Source: Coriobacteriales bacterium
GTDB lineage: Bacteria > Actinomycetota > Coriobacteriia > Coriobacteriales > UBA8131
NCBI GenBank assembly: GCA_031282085.1
Contig: JAITEK010000155.1
Span: forward strand, 1-24,253
Direction of reading: 5' to 3'
DNA: 24,253 nt
Shown here: piece after piece, positions 1-6,898 of the stretch
Layout of the letters: every line of letters begins with the position of its first letter
Position numbering within the stretch: position 1 is the stretch's first letter
Notes under the pieces: model-generated
What the model was told of the DNA's origin: nothing
The model's input: only the letters and a program-made list of their open reading frames with translations
The model's database searches: none
Position numbers and translations under genes: made by a program

Positions 1-2147
1 GGGCCCCACAGCAGGATGTTCGCAAGCCGCGTGTAGGGGGGATAGCCGATTTCCGCACGCGTGGCGCGCTCGTCGGCAAGCAGCAGCTCCCGGTTGTGCG
101 TTGCCGCGGCACGTATCGCTACATGCTCCGGCCAGTAGGTCTGGACGATGACGCGTCCGTCTTTCTCGGCACGTCCTGCTCTCCCGGCGACCTGCTCAAG
201 CAGCTGGTAGGTTCTCTCCGGCGCGCGGAAATCGGGGAACTTGAGGGCGGTGTCCGCGATGAGCACGCCGACGAGTGTGACCTCGGGGAAGTCGAGCCCT
301 TTGGCTATCATCTGCGTCCCGAGCAGCACGCCGAAAGGCGCGGCGATGAACTCGTTGAGGCACCGCTCGTGACCGTCCTTGCCGCGCGTGGTGTCCGCGT
401 CCATGCGGATGAGGGGGGTGCCCTCGGGCAGGATGGCCTTGAGCTGGTCGGCGGCGAACTGTGTACCGGGGCCGAGTTGCTTGAGATAGGGGCTGCCGCA
501 ATCGGGGCAGACGGCGGGCACGGGTATGGTCGCCCCGCAATGGTGGCACATCAGGCGCGGCGGGCGCTCGTGATAGGTAAACGACGTGGCACAGTTCTCG
601 CAGGTAGGCACGTAGCCGCAGTCGCGGCAGAGCAAAAAGGACGCAAAGCCACGCTTGTTGAGGAGCAGCACCGCCTTCTCCCGGCGCTCAATGGTCTCCA
701 GCAGGGCCTCGCGCAGCGGCTGCGAGAACATCGTCTTGTTGCCCGCGTGGAACTGCGCCGAGAGATCGATTATCTGGATGGGTGGCAGCGGTTTGCCGGA
801 GGCGCGCTCGGGGAGCTGTGCGATGGCGAAGGCGCTGGTCTCAACCGCGTGCAGGGCTTCCATCGAGGGCGTGGCGCTGCCGAGTACGAGCGCCGCGCGC
901 CTGAGCCGTGCCAGTTGAACCGCCACGTCGCGCGTTACGTAACGCGGGGAGGAATTTTGTTTGTACGTGGCCTCGTGTTCCTCGTCAATGATGATGAGCC
1001 GCAGGTCGTGTACGGGGGCAAACAGCGCCGAGCGCGCTCCAACCACCACGCGCGCCACACCGCTGCGGGCAAGGTCCCACTGATCAAAACGCTCCCCCGC
1101 GGAAAGGCGCGAATGCAGCACGGCCACCTGCTCGCCAAAACGCGCGCGGAAGCGGGCAACCGTCTGTGGCGTAAGCGATATTTCGGGCACGAGCACGATG
1201 GCGCCGCCGCCTTGCTCAAGCACGGTGCGTATCGCCTGCAGGTAGACCTCGGTCTTGCCAGAGCCCGTAACGCCGTCGAGCAGGATGGGACGGGTTTGGG
1301 ACAGCGGGGGAGACAGAGGGGGACGGGGCAACTGTCCCACCTGGTGAGGTTGTTGCGACGTCGAGAACGTGTCGTCATGTGGGACAGTTGCCCCGTCCCC
1401 CTCTGTCTCCCCCGCGGTCGCCCCGTCCCCTTGTCCCAACGCCAGTGTTTCTCGGATGAGGCGGAGAGCCTCGGCCTGGCCCGGGGTGAGGGCGGTGATG
1501 TCGTGGGAAGGAGGTAGCGCGGGGCGTCCGCCGCGGATGCGACGGCGTGATTCCAGCCGGATAACGCCACGCTTCTCAAGCGCCTTGAGGGGGGCCGCAA
1601 GATGGGATAACTCCAGCGCCAAATCGCCCACACGCATCTCGCTGATACTGAGAGCCTCGATGATGGCGCGCTGTTTGGCGGCGTTTGTCGGAGGCGTAAA
1701 GTCGCGGCCTTCTTCGGTGAGGATTGCCCAGCGGTCATCGACGGGGCCGATGTTCGGCTGCTCAAGTCGCCAGGCGCCCTCCGCGTCTTTGCGCAGCCTG
1801 GGAGAGGCGCCCGGGGGCAAAAACAGGCGGAGCGTCTCACTCAGGGGGGCGAGGTACTCTCGGGCAAGCCACTGGGCGAGATCGGCGGCGGTCTCGTCGA
1901 AGCAGGGCTCGGAAAGCAGCTCGCGCAGCGGCCGCAGCTTCTCCGCAGCCACCCCGCCCGACGGCTCAGAGCGCAGGCCCACCACGTAGCCGAGCGCCGG
2001 CCTGTGCGCAAAGTCCACGCGCACGCAGCAACCCACCTGGACTTGCGCGCGCAGCTCCTCGGGTATCGTGTAGTCAAAAGCGGTGTCGAGGGCATGCACG
2101 GGGATGTCGAGCACAACGCGCGCGTAGGAGTAAGGTAGGAGCGGCAC
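1..2147 (-). CDS. priA: Primosomal protein N' (PriA helicase), 3' end missing
   Basis: PriA is the replication-restart helicase that binds abandoned forks and helps reload the replicative helicase. The frame is open from a GTG at 2147 to the window edge (715 codons). AGAGG lies 7 bases upstream of the GTG. Visible in order: an N-terminal DNA-binding domain starting PLLPYSYARVVLDIPVHALD; a helicase lobe with Walker A GVTGSGKTEVYL near residues 291-302; the DEEH box in LIIIDEEHEATYKQ near 385; and a zinc-binding block with CRDCGYVPTCENC and CHHCG near 500-550. The start is 14 bases after the lipid kinase stop, so it is the last visible gene of the same minus-strand run. Oddity: a dispersed palindrome inserted in frame adds about 45 Pro/Gly/Ser-rich residues (about 236-281) just before Walker A. 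The C-terminal part lies outside the window. The longer reading frames on the plus strand here are antisense shadows. Confidence 0.95.
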   Translation of the reverse strand, partial: MPLLPYSYARVVLDIPVHALDTAFDYTIPEELRAQVQVGCCVRVDFAHRPALGYVVGLRSEPSGGVAAEKLRPLRELLSEPCFDETAADLAQWLAREYLAPLSETLRLFLPPGASPRLRKDAEGAWRLEQPNIGPVDDRWAILTEEGRDFTPPTNAAKQRAIIEALSISEMRVGDLALELSHLAAPLKALEKRGVIRLESRRRIRGGRPALPPSHDITALTPGQAEALRLIRETLALGQGDGATAGETEGDGATVPHDDTFSTSQQPHQVGQLPRPPLSPPLSQTRPILLDGVTGSGKTEVYLQAIRTVLEQGGGAIVLVPEISLTPQTVARFRARFGEQVAVLHSRLSAGERFDQWDLARSGVARVVVGARSALFAPVHDLRLIIIDEEHEATYKQNSSPRYVTRDVAVQLARLRRAALVLGSATPSMEALHAVETSAFAIAQLPERASGKPLPPIQIIDLSAQFHAGNKTMFSQPLREALLETIERREKAVLLLNKRGFASFLLCRDCGYVPTCENCATSFTYHERPPRLMCHHCGATIPVPAVCPDCGSPYLKQLGPGTQFAADQLKAILPEGTPLIRMDADTTRGKDGHERCLNEFIAAPFGVLLGTQMIAKGLDFPEVTLVGVLIADTALKFPDFRAPERTYQLLEQVAGRAGRAEKDGRVIVQTYWPEHVAIRAAATHNRELLLADERATRAEIGYPPYTRLANILLWG
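1304..1440. repeat. REP-like palindromic element inserted within priA
   Basis: A perfect 37-base inverted repeat, with arms at 1304-1340 and 1379-1415 and a 38-base loop. A degenerate extra half-copy (CCCCGTCCCCTTGTCCCAAC) follows at 1421-1440. The core GACAGAGGGGGACGGGGC recurs at 18931-18947 next to the tRNA gene, so it is a dispersed element. Such GC-rich palindromes resemble REP sequences mobilised by REP-associated tyrosine transposases (RAYTs). No RAYT gene is present in this window, so that link is inference. The priA frame stays open through the whole element. Confidence 0.85.
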
Positions 2148-2161
2148 GGTAAAACCTCTGT

Positions 2162-3097
2162 TCAGAGGGTTGGGAGGAGCAGGGGACTGTTGCGGGACAC
2201 CAGGACATCCAGGGCATCGGGGATGACCTCAATATCAAAACGGGTCCCCCTCAACACCTCTCCATCGCATTGCGCGGGAATCTCCCGGGCAAGTTCAACG
2301 ACCAGGTGCTGTGTGGTGAAGGTGTTGATGATGGGCAGGCGTTCATGCGTGCCGCGCGCGACGAGCGTCAGAGCCCACAGCGCATAGGCTTTGGTGACGT
2401 CGAAGGCCATGCAGATGTTGAGCAGGCCGTCGTTGGCGCAGGCGTTGGGGGCGATGCGGAAGCCGCCACCATAGGTGGGCCCGTTTTGGATGGCGCAGAT
2501 GAGCAGGTCGCGCTCCAGGGGCTCCGCGTCGCCCAGGGTGATGGTGAAGTGGTGTGCCTTGAGGTCGTGCAGGATGGCGGCAATGGCGGCGCGCGCGTAG
2601 AGGAGCAGGCCGCGGCTGTTGGTGCGTCTGCGCAGGTCGATGGTCCTAAAGGCGATGGCTGCGTCGATGCCGAAGCTCAGGGTTTCGAGGAAGATGGTCT
2701 CGTTGCAACGTCCGGCGTCGATGCTCAGGCGCACTCCCTCGCTGAGGGCCTCGAGTGCGCGGAGCGGGTTGGAGGGGAGGGAGAGGGTGCGGGCGTAGTC
2801 GTTGCCTGAGCCGATGGGCACAACGGCGAGCAGGGGGCGCTCGCTGCGGGGACGCTGCATAAGCCCCTGGGCGATGTCGTGGACGGTGCCGTCGCCGCCG
2901 ACGGAGATGATGAGGTCGGCGTCGGTGCTGGCGCCCAGAGCGATGGTGTGCTGGCGGCTTTGCGTCTCAACGGTTGTGCAGTCGTAGCTGGAGAATAGTG
3001 CCTCAAAGCGCGAGGTAAACCGCCCCCAGAGGTGATGAGCGGAGTTATTGGCCGCAGCGGGGTTTACGAGGACCAGGATGCGTTCCACGGATTTCAT
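2162..3097 (-). CDS. Diacylglycerol kinase / YegS-family lipid kinase
   Basis: This 311-residue protein is an ATP-dependent lipid kinase of the DagK_cat family, which phosphorylates diacylglycerol or a related lipid and returns it to phospholipid synthesis at the membrane. It starts with the typical VLVNPAAAN strand, has the nucleotide-binding GGDGT at residues 67-71 and GSGND at 96-100, and ends with the C-terminal lobe motif QCDGEVL. Length and domain order match a full single-domain member. The ATG overlaps the upstream phosphatase stop by ATGA (3094-3097), and AGGAGG lies 12 bases before the ATG, so the two are translationally coupled. Whether the substrate is diacylglycerol, undecaprenol or another lipid cannot be told from sequence alone. 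Confidence 0.9.
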   Translation of the reverse strand: MKSVERILVLVNPAAANNSAHHLWGRFTSRFEALFSSYDCTTVETQSRQHTIALGASTDADLIISVGGDGTVHDIAQGLMQRPRSERPLLAVVPIGSGNDYARTLSLPSNPLRALEALSEGVRLSIDAGRCNETIFLETLSFGIDAAIAFRTIDLRRRTNSRGLLLYARAAIAAILHDLKAHHFTITLGDAEPLERDLLICAIQNGPTYGGGFRIAPNACANDGLLNICMAFDVTKAYALWALTLVARGTHERLPIINTFTTQHLVVELAREIPAQCDGEVLRGTRFDIEVIPDALDVLVSRNSPLLLPTL

Positions 3098-3936
3098 ACT
3101 GTGCGCGTTCCTCCTAACTCCTCCAGTGCGATGAGTCGGCGGTCGCCCGTGCGTGTGGGCACCGTAACGTGCGTGTAGCCCGCCGCGCGCATGGCGGCAT
3201 GGGCCGCGTCGAGCGAGCGTGCGACGTCGCCCGGCGTGTGTGCGTCCGAGGAGACCGTGCAGCCAACGCCTGCCTCACGAAACGCGCGTAGCAGCGCGGG
3301 GCCAGGGTACAGCTCGGCAACCGGCTTATACAGCCCCGAGGTGTTCGCCTCAATGAGCACGTCTTTGCTGGCAGCGACCTCAGCCATGGTCGCGTACATC
3401 TCGCGAGGGTCGAACCGCGGCTTAAACCCAAGCTTCTTCGGCAGGTCGGGGTGGGTCATAACGTCAAAGGGGACCGCGCTTCTCACCGCGTCGCTCCATA
3501 GGCGGAGGTACTCGCTCCAAACCTGCTCCTCGCCACGTTCCTGCCATCCGTCGATGTAGGCAGGGTGGTCGAACTCCCACACATTGCCCGCGGCGTCTGA
3601 GAGCATGTGCACCGAACCGAGGACAAGCTCGTAGGGGCCAAGGCGCTCAAGGATGTAGCCCTCGGCGCCCTCGCGCCAATCAACCTCGATACCACAGATG
3701 ATCTCGATCCCCGGATATTCCTTGCGGGCACGCTCGATTTCCTCAAGGTAGGGCGCGACCTGATCCTCCGTCATGGCGAAGGTCCCCGTCGGGTCGACCT
3801 CGGGCGGCAGCGGCAGATGTTCGGTGAGCGCAACAGTCGTAAGCCCGCGCGCGACGGCCACCGCGACAACCTCCGCGACCGTCCCATCGCCGTGTCCCGA
3901 GTACCAAGTATGAGTATGTGTGTCGGTCATCTCCAT
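3094..3936 (-). CDS. PHP-domain phosphoesterase, histidinol-phosphatase type
   Basis: A PHP-family metal-dependent phosphoesterase of the HisK/HisJ type. That family includes the histidinol phosphatase of histidine synthesis, but many members act on other phosphate esters. Metal-ligand motifs appear in order: DTHTHTWYSGHGDGT at the N-terminus, ALTEH, GIEVDW, LGSVHML, DVMTHPDLPK, IEANTSGL and SSDAHTPGDV. I chose the ATG at 3936 because GGAG lies 6 bases upstream of it. An in-frame ATG at 3960 would add eight residues but has no clear ribosome-binding site. It overlaps the lipid kinase start by four bases and begins 77 bases after the desulfurase stop. No other histidine-synthesis gene is nearby, so the exact substrate is open. 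Confidence 0.88.
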   Translation of the reverse strand: MEMTDTHTHTWYSGHGDGTVAEVVAVAVARGLTTVALTEHLPLPPEVDPTGTFAMTEDQVAPYLEEIERARKEYPGIEIICGIEVDWREGAEGYILERLGPYELVLGSVHMLSDAAGNVWEFDHPAYIDGWQERGEEQVWSEYLRLWSDAVRSAVPFDVMTHPDLPKKLGFKPRFDPREMYATMAEVAASKDVLIEANTSGLYKPVAELYPGPALLRAFREAGVGCTVSSDAHTPGDVARSLDAAHAAMRAAGYTHVTVPTRTGDRRLIALEELGGTRTV

Positions 3937-4013
3937 GTTTAGCTCCATGTTTCGCACCATGCCACTACTCTAGCACATCAGCTGTACTTCAGAGGGCGAG
4001 GCGCGACGCATGG

Positions 4014-5255
4014 TCAGGAGTGCAGGATGGTTGCAAGGGTGGCCAAAAAGGCGGTGATGTGGGCTTGAGTGGTCTCGTGGCCGAGGGAGACGCGCAGGAC
4101 GCTGTGGGCGCTGTCGCGCGGCAGGCCGAGCGCGGTGAGCACGTGGCTGGGTTCCAGGGAGCCGGTTGAACAGGCGGAACCGCCGGATACGGCAAAGCCA
4201 GCGCTGTCGAGCTTGAGGATGAGTGTCTCCGACTCATAGCCTGCGACGAGGAAGGAGAGCAAGCCGGGGAGGTGCGTGTTGAGGGAGTGCGCGTCGCTTT
4301 GCGCGATGGTGAGCGTGATGCGTGCGTCCAGCGCAAGGAGGGCTGTGGCCAGGTGGTCGCGCAGGGCGGTAAGGCGAGCTGCCTCGTGCTCCCGCTCTGC
4401 CTCTGCAAGCTCAAGGGCCTTTGCGAAGCCGACCGCGCCCGCGATGTTCTGCGTGCCACTGCGCCGCTTGTTCTCCTGCCCGCCGCCGAGCTGGGTGGCG
4501 GCAAACGGCGTCTGGCGCTTGAGGTAGAAAGCGCCGACCCCCTGCGGGCCACCGAGCTTATGCGCGCTGAAGCTCGCAGCGTCAACACCGAGCTCCCTTA
4601 CGCTGAGGGGGAGCTTGCCGAGCGCCTGCACGGCATCGGTGTGGAAGAACGTGCTGACGCCCGCCGCGCCCGCCCCCGCACCCGCCCCCGACGCCCCCGC
4701 GCCCGCGCCCGCCGCGCCCGCCGCCCCGTTGGCGTGGGCAAGCCGGGCAAGCTCGGCGATGGGTTGAACCGTACCGATCTCGTTTTGCGCCATCATCACG
4801 GAAGCAAGCAGCGTGTCGGGCCGCAAAGCCGCGGCAAAAGCGTCCGGCTCGATAAAACCCGTGCGCGTCGGCTTAACGAGTGTGACCTCGTAGCCCTCAC
4901 GCTTAAGCGCCTGCACTGGCTCAAGCACTGCGTGGTGTTCAAAGACGGTGCTCACAACATGGTTGCCGCCCCGCTCGCGCCCTTTCTGCGTGCGGATGGC
5001 GTGAGCGATGCCGATGATGAGCGCGTTGTCGGACTCGGTACCGCCCGAGGTGAATACCACCTCGGTGGGGCTGGCCCCGATGCAACGAGCCACGGTTGCC
5101 CGCGCCTCGTCAAGCGCCTGACGTGCCCGTTTGCCCTCCTGATAGAGCGTGTTTGCATTGCCTGCCAAACCGCTGAGCCAGGGCCGCATCGCCTCAAGGA
5201 CCTCGGGGCGCAAAGGCGCGGTGGCCGCGTAGTCGAGGTAGACGCGTGCCGTCAT
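4014..5255 (-). CDS. Cysteine desulfurase, NifS/IscS family
   Basis: A PLP-dependent class V aminotransferase-fold enzyme that takes sulfur from cysteine for Fe-S clusters, tRNA thiolation or other sulfur carriers. The 413 residues show the start VYLDYAATAPLRPEV, GGTESDNA at 71-78, HTDAVQALGKLPL from 205, the PLP lysine in SAHKLGGPQGVG (Lys233), RSGTQN at 265-270, and the persulfide cysteine in SGGSACSTGSLEPSHVL (Cys362). The start overlaps the rpe stop by ATGA at 5252-5255, so the genes are coupled. No IscU/SufU scaffold gene is adjacent. Oddity: about 22 Gly/Ala/Ser residues (178-199) are inserted just before the HTDAVQ motif, where relatives have a short turn. IscS- or tRNA-thiolation-type function cannot be separated here. 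Confidence 0.93.
   Translation of the reverse strand: MTARVYLDYAATAPLRPEVLEAMRPWLSGLAGNANTLYQEGKRARQALDEARATVARCIGASPTEVVFTSGGTESDNALIIGIAHAIRTQKGRERGGNHVVSTVFEHHAVLEPVQALKREGYEVTLVKPTRTGFIEPDAFAAALRPDTLLASVMMAQNEIGTVQPIAELARLAHANGAAGAAGAGAGASGAGAGAGAAGVSTFFHTDAVQALGKLPLSVRELGVDAASFSAHKLGGPQGVGAFYLKRQTPFAATQLGGGQENKRRSGTQNIAGAVGFAKALELAEAEREHEAARLTALRDHLATALLALDARITLTIAQSDAHSLNTHLPGLLSFLVAGYESETLILKLDSAGFAVSGGSACSTGSLEPSHVLTALGLPRDSAHSVLRVSLGHETTQAHITAFLATLATILHS
4659..4724. repeat. GC-rich GCCCGC-type low-complexity tract in the desulfurase gene
   Basis: About 66 bases made of imperfect CCCGCC/GCCCGC units and encoding the Ala-Gly-rich stretch of the cysteine desulfurase. The unit lengths are multiples of three, so changes in copy number would keep the frame. 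Confidence 0.8.
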
Positions 5256-6019
5256 CGCTGTGTGGCCTCGCGCACTTGCGTAGCCCCACGCACAGCAGCC
5301 GCCTCACGTATCTGACGCAGTGCGGCGCAGGGGTCAGGCGCACCGAAGATGGCATTGCCGGCAACCAAGACATCCGCCCCCTGTTCGGCAACCAACCGTG
5401 CGGTCTGCGCGTTGATGCCGCCATCAACCTCCAGCAGGGGGTTCACGCCCAGAGAACAGGCGCAATCCGCAATCTGCGCGACCTTATCAACAGTCTCCGC
5501 GATGAAGCTCTGCCCGCCAAAGCCCGGGTGCACGCTCATCACGAGCACCAGTTCAACCAGGCCGACAAAGGGCTCAACAGCCGACGTCGGCGTCCCCGGG
5601 TTGAGTGAGACGCCCGCCTGTGCACCCGCCGCGTGGATGCGGTCGATGAGCGCCGCAAGCGTTGCGGGGTCTGTCACCCGCTCGATGGAGGGGGAGGCCC
5701 CTGCGGCGCGCGCGCCTTTTAGCGGCCCGTTGCCGGTCTCTACATGAATCGTCACAAGGTCCGCGCCCGCGTCGAGGAACCAGTCCAGCTGCTCTGCGGG
5801 GTTCGTTATCATCAGGTGCACGTCCAGCGGGATTGTGGTCGCCTGCTTGAGCGCCCGCACAACCGGCGGGCCGATGGTGAGATTGGGGACAAAATGGCCG
5901 TCCATCACGTCAACATGGAGCCACTCGGGTTGCTCCCGCTCAATGAGCCGTACGTCGCGCTCAAGGTTGAGGAAGTCCGCCGAGAGCAGCGAGGGCGCTA
6001 TCTGTATATCCCCAAACAT
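5252..6019 (-). CDS. rpe: Ribulose-phosphate 3-epimerase
   Basis: This TIM-barrel metalloenzyme interconverts ribulose 5-phosphate and xylulose 5-phosphate in the pentose phosphate pathway. It shows the full family signature: IAPSLLSADF, HVDVMDGHFVPNLTIGPPVV, DVHLMI, MSVHPGFGGQSFI, VDGGIN and VLVAGNAIFG. I place the start at the ATG at 6019, which has AGGAG 8 bases upstream. A TTG at 6043 would extend it by eight residues and is less likely. It gives 255 residues, longer than the roughly 220 usual for the family. The excess is mainly an insertion at about residues 96-119 (after IHVETGNGP) plus an Ala/Arg-rich C-terminal tail. It is the first gene of the housekeeping run and overlaps the desulfurase start by four bases. 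Confidence 0.94.
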   Translation of the reverse strand: MFGDIQIAPSLLSADFLNLERDVRLIEREQPEWLHVDVMDGHFVPNLTIGPPVVRALKQATTIPLDVHLMITNPAEQLDWFLDAGADLVTIHVETGNGPLKGARAAGASPSIERVTDPATLAALIDRIHAAGAQAGVSLNPGTPTSAVEPFVGLVELVLVMSVHPGFGGQSFIAETVDKVAQIADCACSLGVNPLLEVDGGINAQTARLVAEQGADVLVAGNAIFGAPDPCAALRQIREAAAVRGATQVREATQR

Positions 6020-6084
6020 GGACCGTACTCCTTCTTGCGGCAAGGCCGCCCCGGGACAACGAGCAATAACTCAACGAGCGGCCT

Positions 6085-6495
6085 TTATGCAGGCAACAAC
6101 TCATGTATACAGTCTACACCTTCCCGTTCGCACAGACGCATCAAGCTGTGGTCGAGCGTGCAGAGGGTGGCCCCATTGCGGCGGGCGAGGGTGAAGTAGA
6201 ACAGGTCATAAGGAGAGTGGTCAAGGCGCAGCGCCTCGCAAAAAGACTCAACGTGGTTCTCGGAGACGTCTACAAAGCGGTCGACGAGGCTGCCCAACTC
6301 CCGTATGCTCCACGTGGCTCTCTCGGGGGCCATGGCGCCCGCCTTAACGTACTTCCTCAACGCGGAAGCAAGCTCTGCAAGCAGCAGCGACGAGCTGATT
6401 ATCTCCTCATCCCGCTCCATGAGCGCCTCCAGGCTTTTGCCTTCGGAGGTTCCCAGAATCAGGGCAACCGCGGCGCAGCAATCCAGGACTATCAT
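6085..6495 (-). CDS. PIN-domain ribonuclease toxin (VapC/FitB-like)
   Basis: A 136-residue PIN-domain protein, the usual toxin of type II toxin-antitoxin pairs, which cleaves RNA using a cluster of acidic residues. Candidate metal-binding residues are Asp5 (MIVLDCCAAV), Glu41 (LLLAELASALRKY), Asp97 (DHSPYDLFYFTLA) and Asp115 (ATLCTLDHSLM), at the spacing expected for the fold. It overlaps the upstream antitoxin gene by ATGA at 6492-6495, the standard arrangement for such pairs. It ends 65 bases before the rpe start with no strong terminator between them, so read-through into the housekeeping cluster is possible. Confidence 0.9.
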   Translation of the reverse strand: MIVLDCCAAVALILGTSEGKSLEALMERDEEIISSSLLLAELASALRKYVKAGAMAPERATWSIRELGSLVDRFVDVSENHVESFCEALRLDHSPYDLFYFTLARRNGATLCTLDHSLMRLCEREGVDCIHELLPA

Positions 6496-6788
6496 CGCCC
6501 CTCCCGCGTCTGACGCACGATTTCCGCAGGACTGGGGAAGCCTGGCGGTATCGTTACGTCCCCCAGCCGAGCCAGCTCCTCAAAATAGCTCCGCCGCCGC
6601 TCTCTCCGCGCCTGGTTTTGGGACTCGGAGACAGGCTGTTGAAAAGCCGTGACGCCTGGGGCCGCGTGAAGATGCTCCTGCACCGCAACGATAGTTTGCT
6701 GCGAGACGCTACGATGCTCCCGTCTCGCGCGACTGCGCAACTCCTCATAAAGGTCGCCAGGAAACTCCCGCACCTGCAATGCTGGCAT
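6492..6788 (-). CDS. Ribbon-helix-helix antitoxin (FitA/VapB-like)
   Basis: A 98-residue protein whose N-terminus, MPALQVREFPGDLYEELRSRA followed by a SVSQQTIVAVQEHL helix, matches the FitA-like ribbon-helix-helix DNA-binding fold. The C-terminal half, with FEELARLGDVTIPPGFPSPAE, is the likely toxin-neutralising tail. GGGAGG lies 4 bases before the ATG. Antitoxins of this family normally bind their own promoter, and a clear promoter and an inverted repeat lie just upstream (6815-6880). It pairs with the PIN protein, whose gene overlaps its 3' end. Confidence 0.88.
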   Translation of the reverse strand: MPALQVREFPGDLYEELRSRARREHRSVSQQTIVAVQEHLHAAPGVTAFQQPVSESQNQARRERRRSYFEELARLGDVTIPPGFPSPAEIVRQTREGR

Positions 6789-6814
6789 AACGCCTCCCTT
6801 TTACTAAGCTGTTG

Positions 6815-6837
6815 AGGACCTGCGATTCAGCAGGCCT
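6815..6837 (-). promoter_or_regulatory. Inverted repeat in antitoxin leader, candidate operator
   Basis: AGG-A-CCTGC, GATTCA, GCAGG-CCT: an 8-bp inverted repeat with one bulged base. It lies between the -10 box and the antitoxin start, and could be the operator for autoregulation or a leader hairpin. Confidence 0.4.
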
Positions 6838-6851
6838 TCCCCATGCATGCA

Positions 6852-6880
6852 ATTATACTGCAAAACGCATGAACTGTCAC
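6852..6880 (-). promoter_or_regulatory. Promoter of the antitoxin-toxin operon
   Basis: On the minus strand, a -35 box GTGACA (6875-6880), a spacer of exactly 17 bases and a consensus -10 TATAAT (6852-6857). Transcription would start near 6845, about 57 bases before the antitoxin ATG. It sits directly downstream of the giant surface-protein gene. Confidence 0.75.
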
Positions 6881-6898
6881 GAACGCACATGCGTCGCG

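Noticed and set aside
96..1517. A 473-codon plus-strand open frame opposite priA
   Set aside because: It is antisense to a clearly conserved helicase, has no recognisable domain, and arises from GC-rich third positions.
935..1840. A 301-codon minus-strand frame suggesting a split or frameshifted priA
   Set aside because: It is out of frame; the true priA frame is continuous from 2147 to the window start, through the palindrome.
6042..6086. AAGGCCGC / GCGGCCTT between the toxin gene and rpe as a terminator
   Set aside because: The loop is about 29 bases, there is no T tract, and it overlaps the toxin stop codon region.
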